A stretch of 64,000 bases of DNA. Source: Nomia melanderi (taxonomy: Eukaryota > Arthropoda > Insecta > Hymenoptera > Halictidae). The position numbers were made by a program, and so were the translations under genes. The stretch spans positions 372,001-436,000 of the forward strand of contig NW_027475148.1 in the NCBI RefSeq assembly GCF_051020985.1, given 5' to 3'. Below the pieces are notes generated by a model. That model was not told where the DNA came from. It searched no databases and saw only the letters and a list, made by a program, of their open reading frames with translations. Shown in pieces: positions 48,701 to 60,884 of this stretch (the first letter of the stretch is position 1; every line of letters begins with the position of its first letter).

Positions 48701-51333
48701 CCTGCAGATAATTCACTTCGTTTATTTCGCAATCTCTAATAGCACCCGAGATATCACCAGATATATATTGGATTTTCCCCTGACCCTGAGTGTCCGGCCC
48801 CGTGAGTCGGTGTTTTTCTCGGCCCCTGGTGGGTCGAGGTCGTTCCCGCTGCCCGGATTCATGTGCCAGGGCCTCCTACAGACAATGCACTTTGGTTTAT
48901 TGCGCTATCTCTAATAGCACCCGAGATATCACCAGATATTTGCTGGATTTTAACATGACCTTGGGTGACGGATTCCGAATATCTGTAATTTTCTCGGCCA
49001 CTGGTGGTCCGAGGTCGTTCCTGCGGCACAGATTCATTCGCAAGGGCCTCCTACAGACAATGCACTTTGGTTTATTGCGCTATCTGTAATAGCACCCGAG
49101 ATATCACCAGATATATATTGGATTTTCCCCTGACCCTGAGTGTCCGGACCCATGAGACGGTGGTTTTCTCGGCCCCTGGTGGTCCGAGGTCGTTCCCGCT
49201 GCACAGATTCATTCGCCTGGGCCTCCTACAGACAATGCACTTTGATTTATTGCGCATATCTGTAATAGCACCCGAGATATCACCAGATATATATTGGATT
49301 TTTCCCTGACCCTGAGTGTCCGGCTCCATGAGACGGTGATTTTCTCGGTCCCTGGTGGTCCGAGGTCGTTCCCCCTGCCCAGATTCATGCGCCAGGGTCT
49401 CCTACAGACAATGCACTTTGGGTTATTGCGCTATCTGTAATAGCACCCGAGATATCACCAGATATATGCTGGATTTTTACATGACCTTGGGTGACGGATT
49501 CCGAATATCTGTAATTTTCTCGGCCCCTGGTGGTCCGAGGTCGTTCCCGCTGCTCAGATGCATGCGCCAGGGCCTCCTGCAGATAATTCACTTTGATTTA
49601 TCGCGCTATCTCTAATAGCACCCGAGATATCACCAGATATATATTGGATTTTCCCCTGACCCTGGGTGTCCGGACCCATGAGACGGTGGTTTTCTCGACC
49701 CCTGGTGGTCGGAGGTCGTTCCTGCTGGCCAGATTCATTCGCCTGGGCCTCCTACAGACAATGCACTTTGATTTATTGCGCTATCTGTAATAGCACCCGA
49801 GATATCACCAGATATATATTGGATTTTCCCCTGACCCTGAGTGTCCGGCGCCATGAGACGGTGGTTTTCTTGGCCCCTGGTGGTCCGAGGTCGTTCCCGC
49901 TGCACAGATGCATTCGCCTGTGCCTCCTACAGACAATGCACTTTGATTTATTGCGCTATCTCAAATAGCACCCGAGATATCACCAGATATATATTGGATT
50001 TTTCCCTGACCCTGAGTGTCCGGCGCCATGAGACGGTGGTTTTCTTGGCCCCTGGTGGTCCGAGGTCGTTGCCGCTGCACAGATGCATGCGCCAGGGCCT
50101 CCTGCAGATAATTCACTTTGGTTTATTGCGCTATCTCTAATAGCACCCGAGATATCACCAGATATATATTGGATTTTCCACTGACCCTGAGTGTCCGGCC
50201 CCGTGAGTCGGTGGTTTTCTCGGCCCCTGGTGGTCCGAGGTCGTTCGCGCTGCACGGATTCATGCGCCAGGGCCTCCTACAGACAATGCACTTTGATTTA
50301 TTGCGCTATCTCAAATAGCACCCGAGATATCACCAGATATATATTGGATTTTTCCCTGACCCTGAGTGTCCGGCGCCATGAGACGGTGGTTTTCTTGGCC
50401 CCTGGTGGTCCGAGGTCGTTCCCGCTGCCCAGATTCATGCGCCAGGGCCTCCTACACACAATGCACTTGGGTTATTGCGCTATCTGTAATAGCACCCGAG
50501 ATATCACCAGATATATGCTGGATTTTTACCTGACCTTGGGTGACGGATTCCGAATATCTGTAATTTTCTCGGCCCCTGGTGGACCGACGTCGTTCCCGCT
50601 GCACAGATTCATTCGCCTGGGCCTCCTACAGACAATGCACTTTGATTTATTGCGCTATCTGTAATAGCACCCGAGATATCACCAGATATTTGCTGGATTT
50701 TTACATGACCTTGGGTGACGGATTCCGAATATCTGTAATTTTCTCGGTCACTGGTGGTCCGAGGTCGTTCCTGCGGCACAGATTCATTCGCAAGGGCCTC
50801 CTACAGACAATGCACTTTGGTTTATTGCGCTATCTGTAATAGCACCCGAGATATCACCAGATATATATTGGATTTTTCCCTGACCCTGAGAGTCCGGCGC
50901 CATGAGACGGTGGTTTTCTTGGCCCCTGGTGGTTCGAGGTCGTTCCCGCTGCACAGATGCATGCGCCAAGGCCTCCCGCAGATAATTCACTTTGGTTTAT
51001 TGCGCTATCTCTAATAGCACCCGAGATATCACCAGATATATATTGGGTTTTCCCCTGACCCTGAGTGTCCGGCCCCATGAGACTGTGGTTTTCCCGGCCC
51101 CTGGTTGTCCGAGGTCGTTCCCGCTGCACAGATTCATGCGCCAGGGCCTCCTACCGACAATGCACTTTGATTTATTGGGCTATCTGTAATAGCACCCGAG
51201 ATATCACCAGATAAATATTGGATTTTACCCTGAACCTGAGTGTCCGGCGCCATGAGACGGTGGTTTTCTTGGCCCCTGGTGGTCCGAGGTCGTTCCCGCT
51301 GCACAGATTCATGCGCCAGGGCCTCCTACAGAC
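45735..51333 (+). repeat. 32-mer higher-order unit, copy 1 (5599 bp)
   Basis: Collinear with 51334 onward at +5599 (32x175-1). Landmarks: GACATCAGCTGATAT at 45776, GATTAATACGCTAGGCC at about 45883, CCTGACAGTCCGG at about 45986 and 46163, CTATCCCTAATAG at about 46632, CCGACAATGC with TTATTGGGC at about 46955-46980, CTGGCCAGATTTATTCGCC at about 47100 and several type B monomers. It also contains an internal partial repeat: about 50854-51240 matches 46655-47040 at offset 4199 (24x175-1). Confidence 0.88.
48575..49450 (+). repeat. Monomers with paired -1 and +1 length changes
   Basis: CACTTCGTTTATTTCGCAATC at about 48717 is one base short of the norm, and TTGCGCATATCTG at about 49252 is one base long. 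The pair recurs at about 53792 and 54330 in the second 32-mer copy. The +1 form alone recurs at about 57305 and 60980. Confidence 0.8.
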
Positions 51334-54300
51334 AATGCACTTTGATTTATTGCGCTATCTCTAATAGCACCCGAGACATCAGCTGATATATATTGGATTT
51401 TTCACTGACCCTGAGTGACCGGCCCCATGAGACGGTAGTTTTCTCGGCGCCTGGTGGTCCGAGGTCGTTCCTGCTGCTCAGATTAATACGCTAGGCCTTC
51501 CTGCAGATAATTCACTTTGGTTTATTGCGCTTTCTCTAATAGCACTCGAGATATCACCAGATATATATTGGATTTTTCCCAGACCCTGACAGTCCGGCCC
51601 CATGTGTCGGTGGTTTTCTCGGCCCCTGGTGGTCCGAGGTTGTTCCCGCTGCACAGATTTATGCGCCAGGGCCTCCTACAGACAATGCACTTTGTTTTAT
51701 TGCGCTATCTGTAATAGCACCCGAGATATCACCAGATATATATTGGATTTTCCCCTGACCCTGACAGTCCGGCCCCATGAGACGGTGGTTTTCTTGGCCC
51801 CTGGTGGTCCGAGGTCGTCCCCGCTGCAAAGATTCATGCGCCAGGGCCTCCTGCAGATAATTCACTTTGGTTTATTGCGCTATCTGTAATAGCACCCGAG
51901 ATATCACCAGATATATATTGGATTTTCCCCTGACCCTGAGTGTCCGGCCCCATGAGACTGTGGTTTTCTCGGCCCTTGCTGGTCCGAGGTGGTTCCCGCT
52001 GCACAGATTCATGCGCCAGGGCCTCCTACAGACAATGCACTTTGATTTATTGCGCTATCTGTAATAGCACCCGAGATATCACCAGATATATATTGGATAT
52101 TACCCTGACCCTGAGTGTCCGGCCCCATGAGACGGTCGTTGTCTCGGCCCCTGGAGGTCCGAGGACGTTCCCGCTGCACAGATTCATGCGCCTGGGCCTC
52201 CTACAGACAATGCACTTTGATGTATTGCGCTATCCCTAATAGCACCCGAGATATCACCAGATATATATTGGATTTTTCCCTGACCCTGAGTGTCCGGCGC
52301 CATGAGACGGTGGTTTTCTTGGCCCCTGGTGGTTCGAGGTCGTTCCCGCTGCACAGATGCATGCGCCAAGGCCTCCCGCAGATAATTCACTTTGGTTTAT
52401 TGCGCTATCTCTAATAGCACCCGAGATATCACCAGATATATATTGGGTTTTCCCCTGACCCTGAGTGTCCGGCCCCATGAGACTGTGGTTTTCCCGGCCC
52501 CTGGTTGTCCGAGGTCGTTCCCGCTGCACAGATTCATGCGCCAGGGCCTCCTACCGACAATGCACTTTGATTTATTGGGCTATCTGTAATAGCACCCGAG
52601 ATATCACCAGATAAATATTGGATTTTACCCTGAACCTGAGTGTGCGGCCCCATGAGACTGTGGTTTTCTCGGCCCCTGGTGGTCCGAGGTCGTTCCAGCT
52701 GGCCAGATTTATTCGCCTGGGCCTCCTACAGACAATGCACTTTGATTTATTGCGCTATCTGTAATAGCACCCGAGATATCACCAGATATATATTGGATTT
52801 CTCCCTGACCCTGAGTGTCCGGCCCCATGAGACGGTGGTTTACTCGGCCCCTGGTGGTCGGAGGTCGTTCCTGCTGGCCAGATTCATTCGCCTGGGCCTC
52901 CTACAGACAATGCACTTTGATTTATTGCGCTATCTCTAATAGCACCCGAGATATCACCAGATATTTGCTGGATTTTTACATGATCTTGGGTGACGGATTC
53001 CGAATATCTGTAATTTTCTCGGCCACTGGTGGTCCGAGGTCGTTCCTGCGGCACAGAATCATTCGCAAGGGCCTCCTACAGACAATGCACTTTGGTTTAT
53101 TGCGCTATCTGTAATAGCACCCGAGATATCACCAGATATATATTGGATTTTCCCCTGACCCTGAGTGTCCGGCCCCATGAGACTGTGGTTTTCTCGGCCC
53201 CTGGTGGTCCGAGGTCGTTCCCGCTGGCCAGATTCATGCGCCTGGGCCTCCTACAGACAATGCACTTTGATTTATTGCGCTATCTCAAATAGCACCCGAG
53301 ATATCACCAGATATATATTGGATTTTTCCCTGACCCTGAGTGTCCGGCGCCATTAGACGGTGGTTTTCTTGGCCCCTGGTGGTCCGAGGTCGTTCCCGCT
53401 GCACAGATGCATGCGCCAGGGCCTCCTTCAGATAATTCACTTTGGTTTATTGCGCTATCTCTAGTAGCACCCGAGATATCACCAGATATATATTGGATTT
53501 TCCCCTGACCCTGAGTGTCCGGACCCATGAGACGGTGGTTTTCTCCGCCCCTGGTGGTCCGAGGTCGTTCCCGCTGCCCAGATTCATGCGCCAGGGCCTC
53601 CTACAGACAGTGCACTTTGGTTTATTGCGCTATCTGTAATAGCACCCGAGATATCACCAGATATATATTGGATTTTTCCCTGACCCTGAGTGTCCGGCGC
53701 CATGAGACGGTGGTTTTCTTGGCCCCTGGTGGTCCGAGGTCGTTCCCGCTGCACAGATGCATGCGCCGGGGCCACCTGCAGATAATTCACTTCGTTTATT
53801 TCGCAATCTCTAATAGCACCCGAGATATCACCAGATATATATTGGATTTTCCCCTGACCCTGAGTGTCCGGCCCCGTGAGTCGGTGTTTTTCTCGGCCCC
53901 TGGTGGTCCGAGGTCGTTCCCGCTGCCCGGATTCATGTGCCAGGGCCTCCTACAGACAATGCACTTTGGTTTATTGCGCTATCTCTAATAGCACCCGAGA
54001 TATCACCAGATATTTGCTGGATTTTAACATGACCTTGGGTGACGGATTCCGAATATCTGTAATTTTCTCGGCCACTGGTGGTCCGAGGTCGTTCCTGCGG
54101 CACAGATTCATTCGCAAGGGCCTCCTACAGACAATGCACTTTGGTTTATTGCGCTATCTGTAATAGCACCCGAGATATCACCAGATATATATTGGATTTT
54201 CCCCTGACCCTGAGTGTCCGGACCCATGAGACGGTGGTTTTCTCGGCCCCTGGTGGTCCGAGGTCGTTCCCGCTGCACAGATTCATTCGCCTGGGCCTCC

Positions 54301-55075
54301 TACAGACAATGCACTTTGATTTATTGCGCATATCTGTAATAGCACCCGAGATATCACCAGATATATATTGGATTTTTCCCTGACCCTGAGTGTCCGGCTC
54401 CATGAGACGGTGATTTTCTCGGTCCCTGGTGGTCCGAGGTCGTTCCCCCTGCCCAGATTCATGCGCCAGGGTCTCCTACAGACAATGCACTTTGGGTTAT
54501 TGCGCTATCTGTAATAGCACCCGAGATATCACCAGATATATGCTGGATTTTTACATGACCTTGGGTGACGGATTCCGAATATCTGTAATTTTCTCGGCCC
54601 CTGGTGGTCCGAGGTCGTTCCCGCTGCTCAGATGCATGCGCCGGGGCCTCCTGCAGATAATTCACTTTGATTTATCGCGCTATCTCTAATAGCACCCGAG
54701 ATATCACCAGATATATATTGGATTTTCCCCTGACCCTGGGTGTCCGGACCCATGAGACGGTGGTTTTCTCGACCCCTGGTGGTCGGAGGTCGTTCCTGCT
54801 GGCCAGATTCATTCGCCTGGGCCTCCTACAGACAATGCACTTTGATTTATTGCGCTATCTGTAATAGCACCCGAGATATCACCAGATATATATTGGATTT
54901 TCCCCTGACCCTGAGTGTCCGGAGCCATGAGACGGTGGTTTTCTTGGCCCCTGGTGGTCCGAGGTCGTTCCCGCTGCCCAGATTCATGCGCCAGGGCCTC
55001 CTACACACAATGCACTTGGGTTATTGCGCTATCTGTAATAGCACCCGAGATATCACCAGATATATGCTGGATTTT
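51334..55075 (+). repeat. 32-mer unit, copy 2, shortened by about six monomers
   Basis: Tandem copy of 45735 onward. The offset is 5599 to about 48.04 kb of copy 1, then 5074 (three monomers missing, including one type B unit near 48235), then 4549 near the end (three more missing around 49.85-50.35 kb). It keeps the -1 (about 53792), +1 (about 54330) and -1 (about 55018) length variants of copy 1. It ends where CTGGATTTTTACCTG is replaced by CTGGATTTTCCTCTG at about 55065-55078. Confidence 0.88.
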
Positions 55076-55540
55076 CCTCTGTCCCTGAGTGTCCGGCCCC
55101 ATGAGACAGTCGTTTTCTCGGCCCATGGTGGTCCGAGGTCGTTCCCGCTGCACAGATTCATGTGCCAGGGCCTCCTACAGACAATGAACTTCGATTTATT
55201 GCGCTATCTGTAATAGCTCCCGACATATCACCAGATATATAATGGATTTTCCCCAGACCCTGAGTGTCCGGCCCCATGAGACTTTAGTTTTCTCGGCCCC
55301 TGGTGGTCCGAGGTCGTTCCCGCTGCACAGATTCATGCGCCAGGGCCTCCTGCAGATAATTCACTTTGGTTTATTGCGCTGTATCTAATAGCACCCGAGA
55401 TATCACCCGATATATATTGGATTTTACCCTGACCCTGAGTGTCCGGCCCCATGAGACTGTGGTTTTCTCGGCCCCTGGTGGTCCGAGGTCGTTCCCGTTG
55501 CACAGATTCATGCGCCAGGGCCTCCTGCAGATAATTCACT
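55076..55540 (+). repeat. Segment shared with the 21-mer units
   Basis: TTCCTCTGTCCCTGAG, GAGACAGTCG, GCCCATGG, CATGTGCC, ATGAACTTCG, then TAGCTCCCGACATATC, TATAATGGATTTTCCCCAG, ACTTTAG and GCTGTATCTAATAG. The same order is found at about 58227-58560 and 61902-62235, so this is an isolated outlying copy of part of the 21-mer. Confidence 0.8.
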
Positions 55541-57120
55541 TTGGTTTATTGCGCTATCTCTAATAGCACCCGAGATATCACCAGATATATATTGGATTTT
55601 TCACTGACCCTGAGCGTCCGGTCCCATGAGACGGTCGTTTTCTCGGCCCCTGGTGGTCCGAGGACGTTCCCGCTGCACAGGTTCATGCGCCAGGGTCTCT
55701 TACAGACAATGCACTTTGATTTATTGCGCTATCTGTAATAGCACCCGAGATATCACCACATATATATTGGATTTTTCACTGACCCTGAGTGTCCGGCCCC
55801 ATGAGACGGTGGTTTTCTCGGTCCCTGGTGTTCCGAGGTCGTTCCCGCTGCACAGATTCTTGCCCCAGGGCCTCCTACAGACAATGCACTTTGATTTATT
55901 GCGCTACCTGTAATAGCACCCGAGATATCACCAGATATATATTGGATTTTACCCTGACCCTGAGTGTCCGGCCCCATGAGACAGTGGTTTTTTCGGCCCC
56001 TGGTGGTCCGAGGTCGTTCCCGCTGCACAGATTCATGCGCCAGGGCCTCCTACAGACAATGCACTTTGATTTATTGCGCTATCTGTAATAGCACCCGAGA
56101 TATCAGCAGATATATATTGGATTTTTCACTGACCCTGAGTGACCGGCCCCATGAGACGGTAGTTTTCTCGGCCCCTGGTGGTCCGAGGTCGTTCCCGCTG
56201 CACAGATTCATGCGCCAGGGCCTACTGCAGATAATTCACTTTGATTTATTGCGCTATCTGTAACAGCACCCGAGATATCGCCACATATATATTGGATTTT
56301 TCACTGACCCTGAGTGTCCGGCCCCATGAGACGGTGGTTTTCTCGGCCCCTGGTCGTCCGAGGTCGTTCCCGCTGCACAGATACATGCGCCAGGGCCTCC
56401 TATAGACAATGCACTTTGATTTATTGCTCTATCTGTAATAGCACCCGAGATATCACCAGATATATATTGGATTTTCCCCTGACCCTGAGTGTCCGGCCCC
56501 ATGAGGCTGTGGTTTTCTCGGCCCTTGGTAGTCCGAGGTGGTTCCCGCTGCACAGATTCATGCGCCAGGGCCTCCTACAGACAATGCACTTTGATTTATT
56601 GCGCTATCTGTAATAGCACCCGAGATATCAGCAGATATATATTGGATTTTTCACTGACCCTGAGTGTCCGGCCCCATGAGACGGTCGTTTTCTCGGCCCC
56701 TGGTGGTCCGAGGTCGTTCCCGCTGCACAGATTCATGCGCCAGGGCCTCCTGCAGATAATTCACTTTGGTTTATTGCGCTATCTCTAATAGCACCCGAGA
56801 TATCACCAGAAATATATTGGATTTTACCCTGACCCTGAGTGTCCGGACCCATGAGACTGTGCTTGTCTCGGCCCCTGGTGGTCCGAGGTCGTTCCCGTTG
56901 CACAGATTCATGCGCCAGGGCCTCCTACAGACAATGCAGTTTGATTTATTGCGCTATCTGTAATAGCACCCGAGATATCACCAGATATATATTGGATATT
57001 ATCCTGACCCTGAGTGTCCGGGCCCATGAGACGGTCGTTGTCTCGGCCCCTGGAGGTCCGAGGACGTTCCCGCTGCACAGATTCATGCGCCAGGGCCTCC
57101 TACAGGTAATGCACTTTGGT
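55541..57120 (+). repeat. Dispersed copy of the 9-mer family
   Basis: 55541-55920 matches 43293-43672 (offset 12248), including CACATATATATTGG and CTCTTACAG. About 56460-56980 matches 42812-43330 (offset 13648), including CAGCAGATAT and CAGAAATATATTGG. It lies immediately right of the two 32-mer copies, so related 9-mer material flanks that 10-kb block on both sides. Confidence 0.78.
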
Positions 57121-57209
57121 TTATTGCGCTATCTGTAATAGCACCCGAGATATCACCAGATCTATATTGGATTTTCCCCAGACCCTGAGTGTCCGGCCCC
57201 ATGAGACTG

Positions 57210-60200
57210 TGGTTTTCTCGGGCCCTGGTGGTCCGAGGTCGTTCCCGCTGCACAGATTCATTCGCCTGGGCCTCCTACAGACAATGCACTTTGATTTATT
57301 GCGCATATCTGTAATAGCACCCGAGATATCACCAGATATATATTGGATTTTTCCCTAACCCTGAGTGTCCGGCTCCATGAGACGGTGATTTTCTCGTCCC
57401 CTGGTGGTCCGACGTCGTACCCACTGCCCAGATTCATGCGCCAGGGCCTCCTACAGACAATGCACTTTGGTTTATTGCGCTATCTGTAATAGCACCCGAG
57501 ATATCACCAGATATATGCTGGATTTTTACATGACCTTGGGTGACGGATTCCGAATATCTGTAATTTTCTCGGCCCCTGGTGGTCCGAGGTCGTTCCCGCT
57601 GCTCAGATGCATGCGCCAGGGCCTCCTGCAGATAATTCACTTTGATTTATCGCGCTATCTCTAATAGCACCCGAGATATCACCAGATATATATTGGATTT
57701 TTCCTCGACCCTGAGTGTCCGGCCCCATGAGACGGTGGTTTTCTCGGCCTCTTGTGGTCAGAGGTCGTTCCCGCTGCACAGATTCATGCGCCAGGGCCTC
57801 CTACAGACAATGCACTTTGGTTTATTACGCTATCTCTAATAGCACCCGAGATATCACCAGATACATATTGTATTTTCCCCAGACCCTGAGTGCCCGGCCC
57901 CATGAGACGGTGGTTTTCTCGGCCCCTGGTGGTCCGAGGTCGTTCCCGCTGCACAGATTCATGCGTCAGGGCCTCCTGCAGACAATGCACTTTGATTTAT
58001 CGAGCTATCTCTAATGGCACCCGATATATCACCAGATATATAATGGATTTTTCCCTGACCCTGAGTGTCCGGCCACAAGAGACTGTGGTTTTCTCGGCCC
58101 CTGGTGGTCCGAGGTCGTTCCCGCTGCACAGATTCATGCGCCAGGGCCTCCTGCAGACAATGCACTTTGATTTATTGCGCTATCTGTAATAGCACCCGAG
58201 ATATCACCGGATATATACTGAATTTTCCTCTGTCCCTGAGTGTCCGGCCCCATGAGACAGTCGTTTTCTCGGCCCATGGTGGTCCGAGGTCGTTCCCGCT
58301 GCACAGATTCATGTGCCAGGGCCTCCTACAGACAATGAACTTCGATTTATTGCGCTATCTGTAATAGCTCCCGACATATCACCAGATATATAATGGATTT
58401 TCCCCAGACCCTGAGTGTCCGGCCCAATGAGACTTTAGTTTTCTCGGCCTCTGGTGGTCCGAGGTCGTTCCCGCTGCACAGATTCATGCGCCAGGGCCTC
58501 CTGCAGATAATTCACTTTGGTTTATTGCGCTGTATCTAATAGCACCCGAGATATCACCAGATATATATTGGATTTTACCCTGACCCTGAGTGTCCGGCCC
58601 CATGAGACGGTGGTTGTCTCGGCCCCTGGAGGTCCGAGGACGTTCCCGCTGCACAGATTCATGCGCCAGGGCCTCCTGCGGATAATTCACTTTGGTTTAT
58701 TGCGCTATCTCTAAAAGCACCCGAGATATCACCAGATATATACTGTATTTTCCCCTGACCCTGAGCGTCCGGCCCCATGAAACGGTCGTTTTCTCGGCCC
58801 CTGGTGGTCCGAGGTCGTTCCCGCTGCACAGGTTCATGCGCCAGTGTCTCCTACAGACAATGCACTTTGATCTATTGTGCTTTCTCTAATAGCACCCGAG
58901 ATATCACCAGATATATATTGGATTTTCCCCTGACCCTGAGTGTCCGGCCCCATGAGACTGTGGTTTTCTCGGCCCCTGGTGGTCCGAGGTCGTTCCCGTT
59001 GCACAGATTCATGCGCCAGTGCCTCCTGCAGATAATTCACTTTGGTTTATTGCGCTATCTCTAATAGCACCCGAGATATCACCCGATATATATTGGATTT
59101 TCCCCTGACCCTGAGTGAACGGCCCCATGAGACGGTGGTTGTCTCGGCCCCTGGAGGTCCGAGGACGTACCCGCTGCACAGATTCATGCGCCAGGGCCTC
59201 CTGCAGATAATTCACTTTGGTTTATTGCGCTATCTCTAATAGCACCCGAGATATCACCAGATATATACTGGATTTTCCCCTGACCCTGAGTGTCCGGCCC
59301 CATGAGACTGTGGTTTTCTCGGCCCCTGGTGGTGCGAGGTCGTCACCGCTGCACAGACTCATTCGCCTGTGCCTCCTACAGACAATGCACTTTGATTTAT
59401 CGCGCTATCTGTAATAGCACCCGAGATATCGCCAGATATATATTTGATTTTTCCCCGACCCTGAGCGTCCGGCCCCATGAGACGGTGGTTTTCTCGGCCC
59501 CTGGTGGTCCGAGGTCGTTCCCGCTGCACAGATTCATGCGTCAGGGCCTCCTGCAGACAATGCACTTTGATTTATCGAGCTATCTCTAATGGCACCCGAT
59601 ATATCACCAGACATATAATGGATTTTTCCCTGACCCTGAGTGTCCGGCCACATGAGACTGTGGTTTTCTCGGCCCCTGGTGGCCCGAGGTCGTTCCCGCT
59701 GCACAGATTCATGCGCCAGGGCCTCCTACAGACATTGCACTTTGATTTATTGCGCTATCTGTAATAGCACCCGAGATATCACCAGATATATATTGGATTT
59801 TTCACTGACCCTGAGCGTCCGGCCCCATGAGACGGTCGTTTTCTCGGCCCGTGGTGGTCCGAGGTCGTTCCCGCTGCACAGATTCATGCGCCAGGGTCTC
59901 CTACAGACAATGCACATTGATTTATTGCGCTATCTGTAATAGCACCCGAGATATCACCAGATATATATTGGATTTTCCCCTGACCCTGAGTGTCCGGCGC
60001 CATGAGACGGTGGTTTTCTTGGCCCCTGGTGGTCCGAGGTCGTTCCCGCTGCACAGATGCATTCGCCTGTGCCTCCTACAGACAATGCACTTTGATTTAT
60101 TTCGCTATCTCAAATAGCACCCGAGATATCACCAGATATATATTGGATTTTTCCCTGACCCTGAGTGTCCGGCGCCATGAGACGGTGGTTTTCTTGGCCC

Positions 60201-60884
60201 CTGGTGGTCCGAGGTCGTTCCCGCTGCACAGATGCATGCGCCAGGGCCTCCTGCAGATAATTCACTTTGGTTTATTGCGCTATCTCTAATAGCACCCGAG
60301 ATATCACCAGATATATATTGGATTTTCCACTGACCCTGAGTGTCCGGCCCCGTGAGTCGGTGGTTTTCTCGGCCCCTGGTGGTCCGAGGTCGTTCGCGCT
60401 GCACGGATTCATGCGCCAGGGCCTCCTACAGACAATGCACTTGGGTTATTGCGCTATCTGTAATATCACCCGAGATATCACCAGATATATGCTGGATTTT
60501 TACCTGACCTTGGGTGACGGATTCCGAATATCTGTAATTTTCTCGGCCCCTGGTGGACCGACGTCGTTCCCGCTGCACAGATTCATTCGCCTGGGCCTCC
60601 TACAGACAATGCACTTTGATTTATTGCGCTATCTGTAATAGCACCCGAGATATCACCAGATATTTGCTGGATTTTTACATGACCTTGGGTGACGGATTCC
60701 GAATATCTGTAATTTTCTCGGTCACTGGTGGTCCGAGGTCGTTCCTGCGGCACAGATTCATTCGCAAGGGCCTCCTACAGACAATGCACTTTGGTCTATT
60801 GCGCTATCTGTAATAGCACCCGAGATATCACCAGATATATATTGGATTTTCCCCTGACCCTGAGTGTCCGGACCCATGAGACGG
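57210..60884 (+). repeat. 21-mer higher-order unit, copy 1 (3675 bp)
   Basis: Begins at TTCTCGGGCCCTGG. Landmarks: GCGCATATC (+1) at about 57302, CCGACGTCGTACCCACTGCCC at about 57409-57429, a type B monomer at 57541, GGCCTCTTGTGGTCAGAGG at about 57747, CTCTAATGGCACCCGATATATC at about 58010, TATAATGG at about 58040, CTCTAAAAGCACC at about 58710, GAACGGCCCC at about 59118, GTGCGAGGTCGTCACC at about 59332 and two type B monomers at 60516 and 60691. The part 59990-60830 is also close to 49841-50860 (offset 10149, then 9974). Confidence 0.88.

Larger units (their letters stand above)
45296..60200 (+). repeat. Zone of GGCGCC-marked monomer subtype
   Basis: Monomers reading GTCCGGCGCCATGAG (usual GTCCGGCCCCATGAG), mostly with TTTTCTTGGCCCC and CACAGATGCATGCG. 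Examples near 45296, 46697, 47748, 48621, 49847, 50022, 50371, 50896, 51246, 52296, 53346 (with ATTAGACGG), 53697, 59997 and 60172. They are interspersed with type B monomers. I did not see the GGCGCCATGAG form left of 45 kb; GGCGCC there occurs only in the unrelated CAGGCGCCAGG context. Confidence 0.8.

Noticed and set aside
48441..48914. Longest open frames, 157 codons (also 50191-50664, 53515-53988 and 54740-55213)
   Set aside because: Each contains one of the 1-bp-short monomers (near 48719, 50468, 53792, 55018), which joins frames of neighbouring units. They are products of indels in the repeat, not genes.
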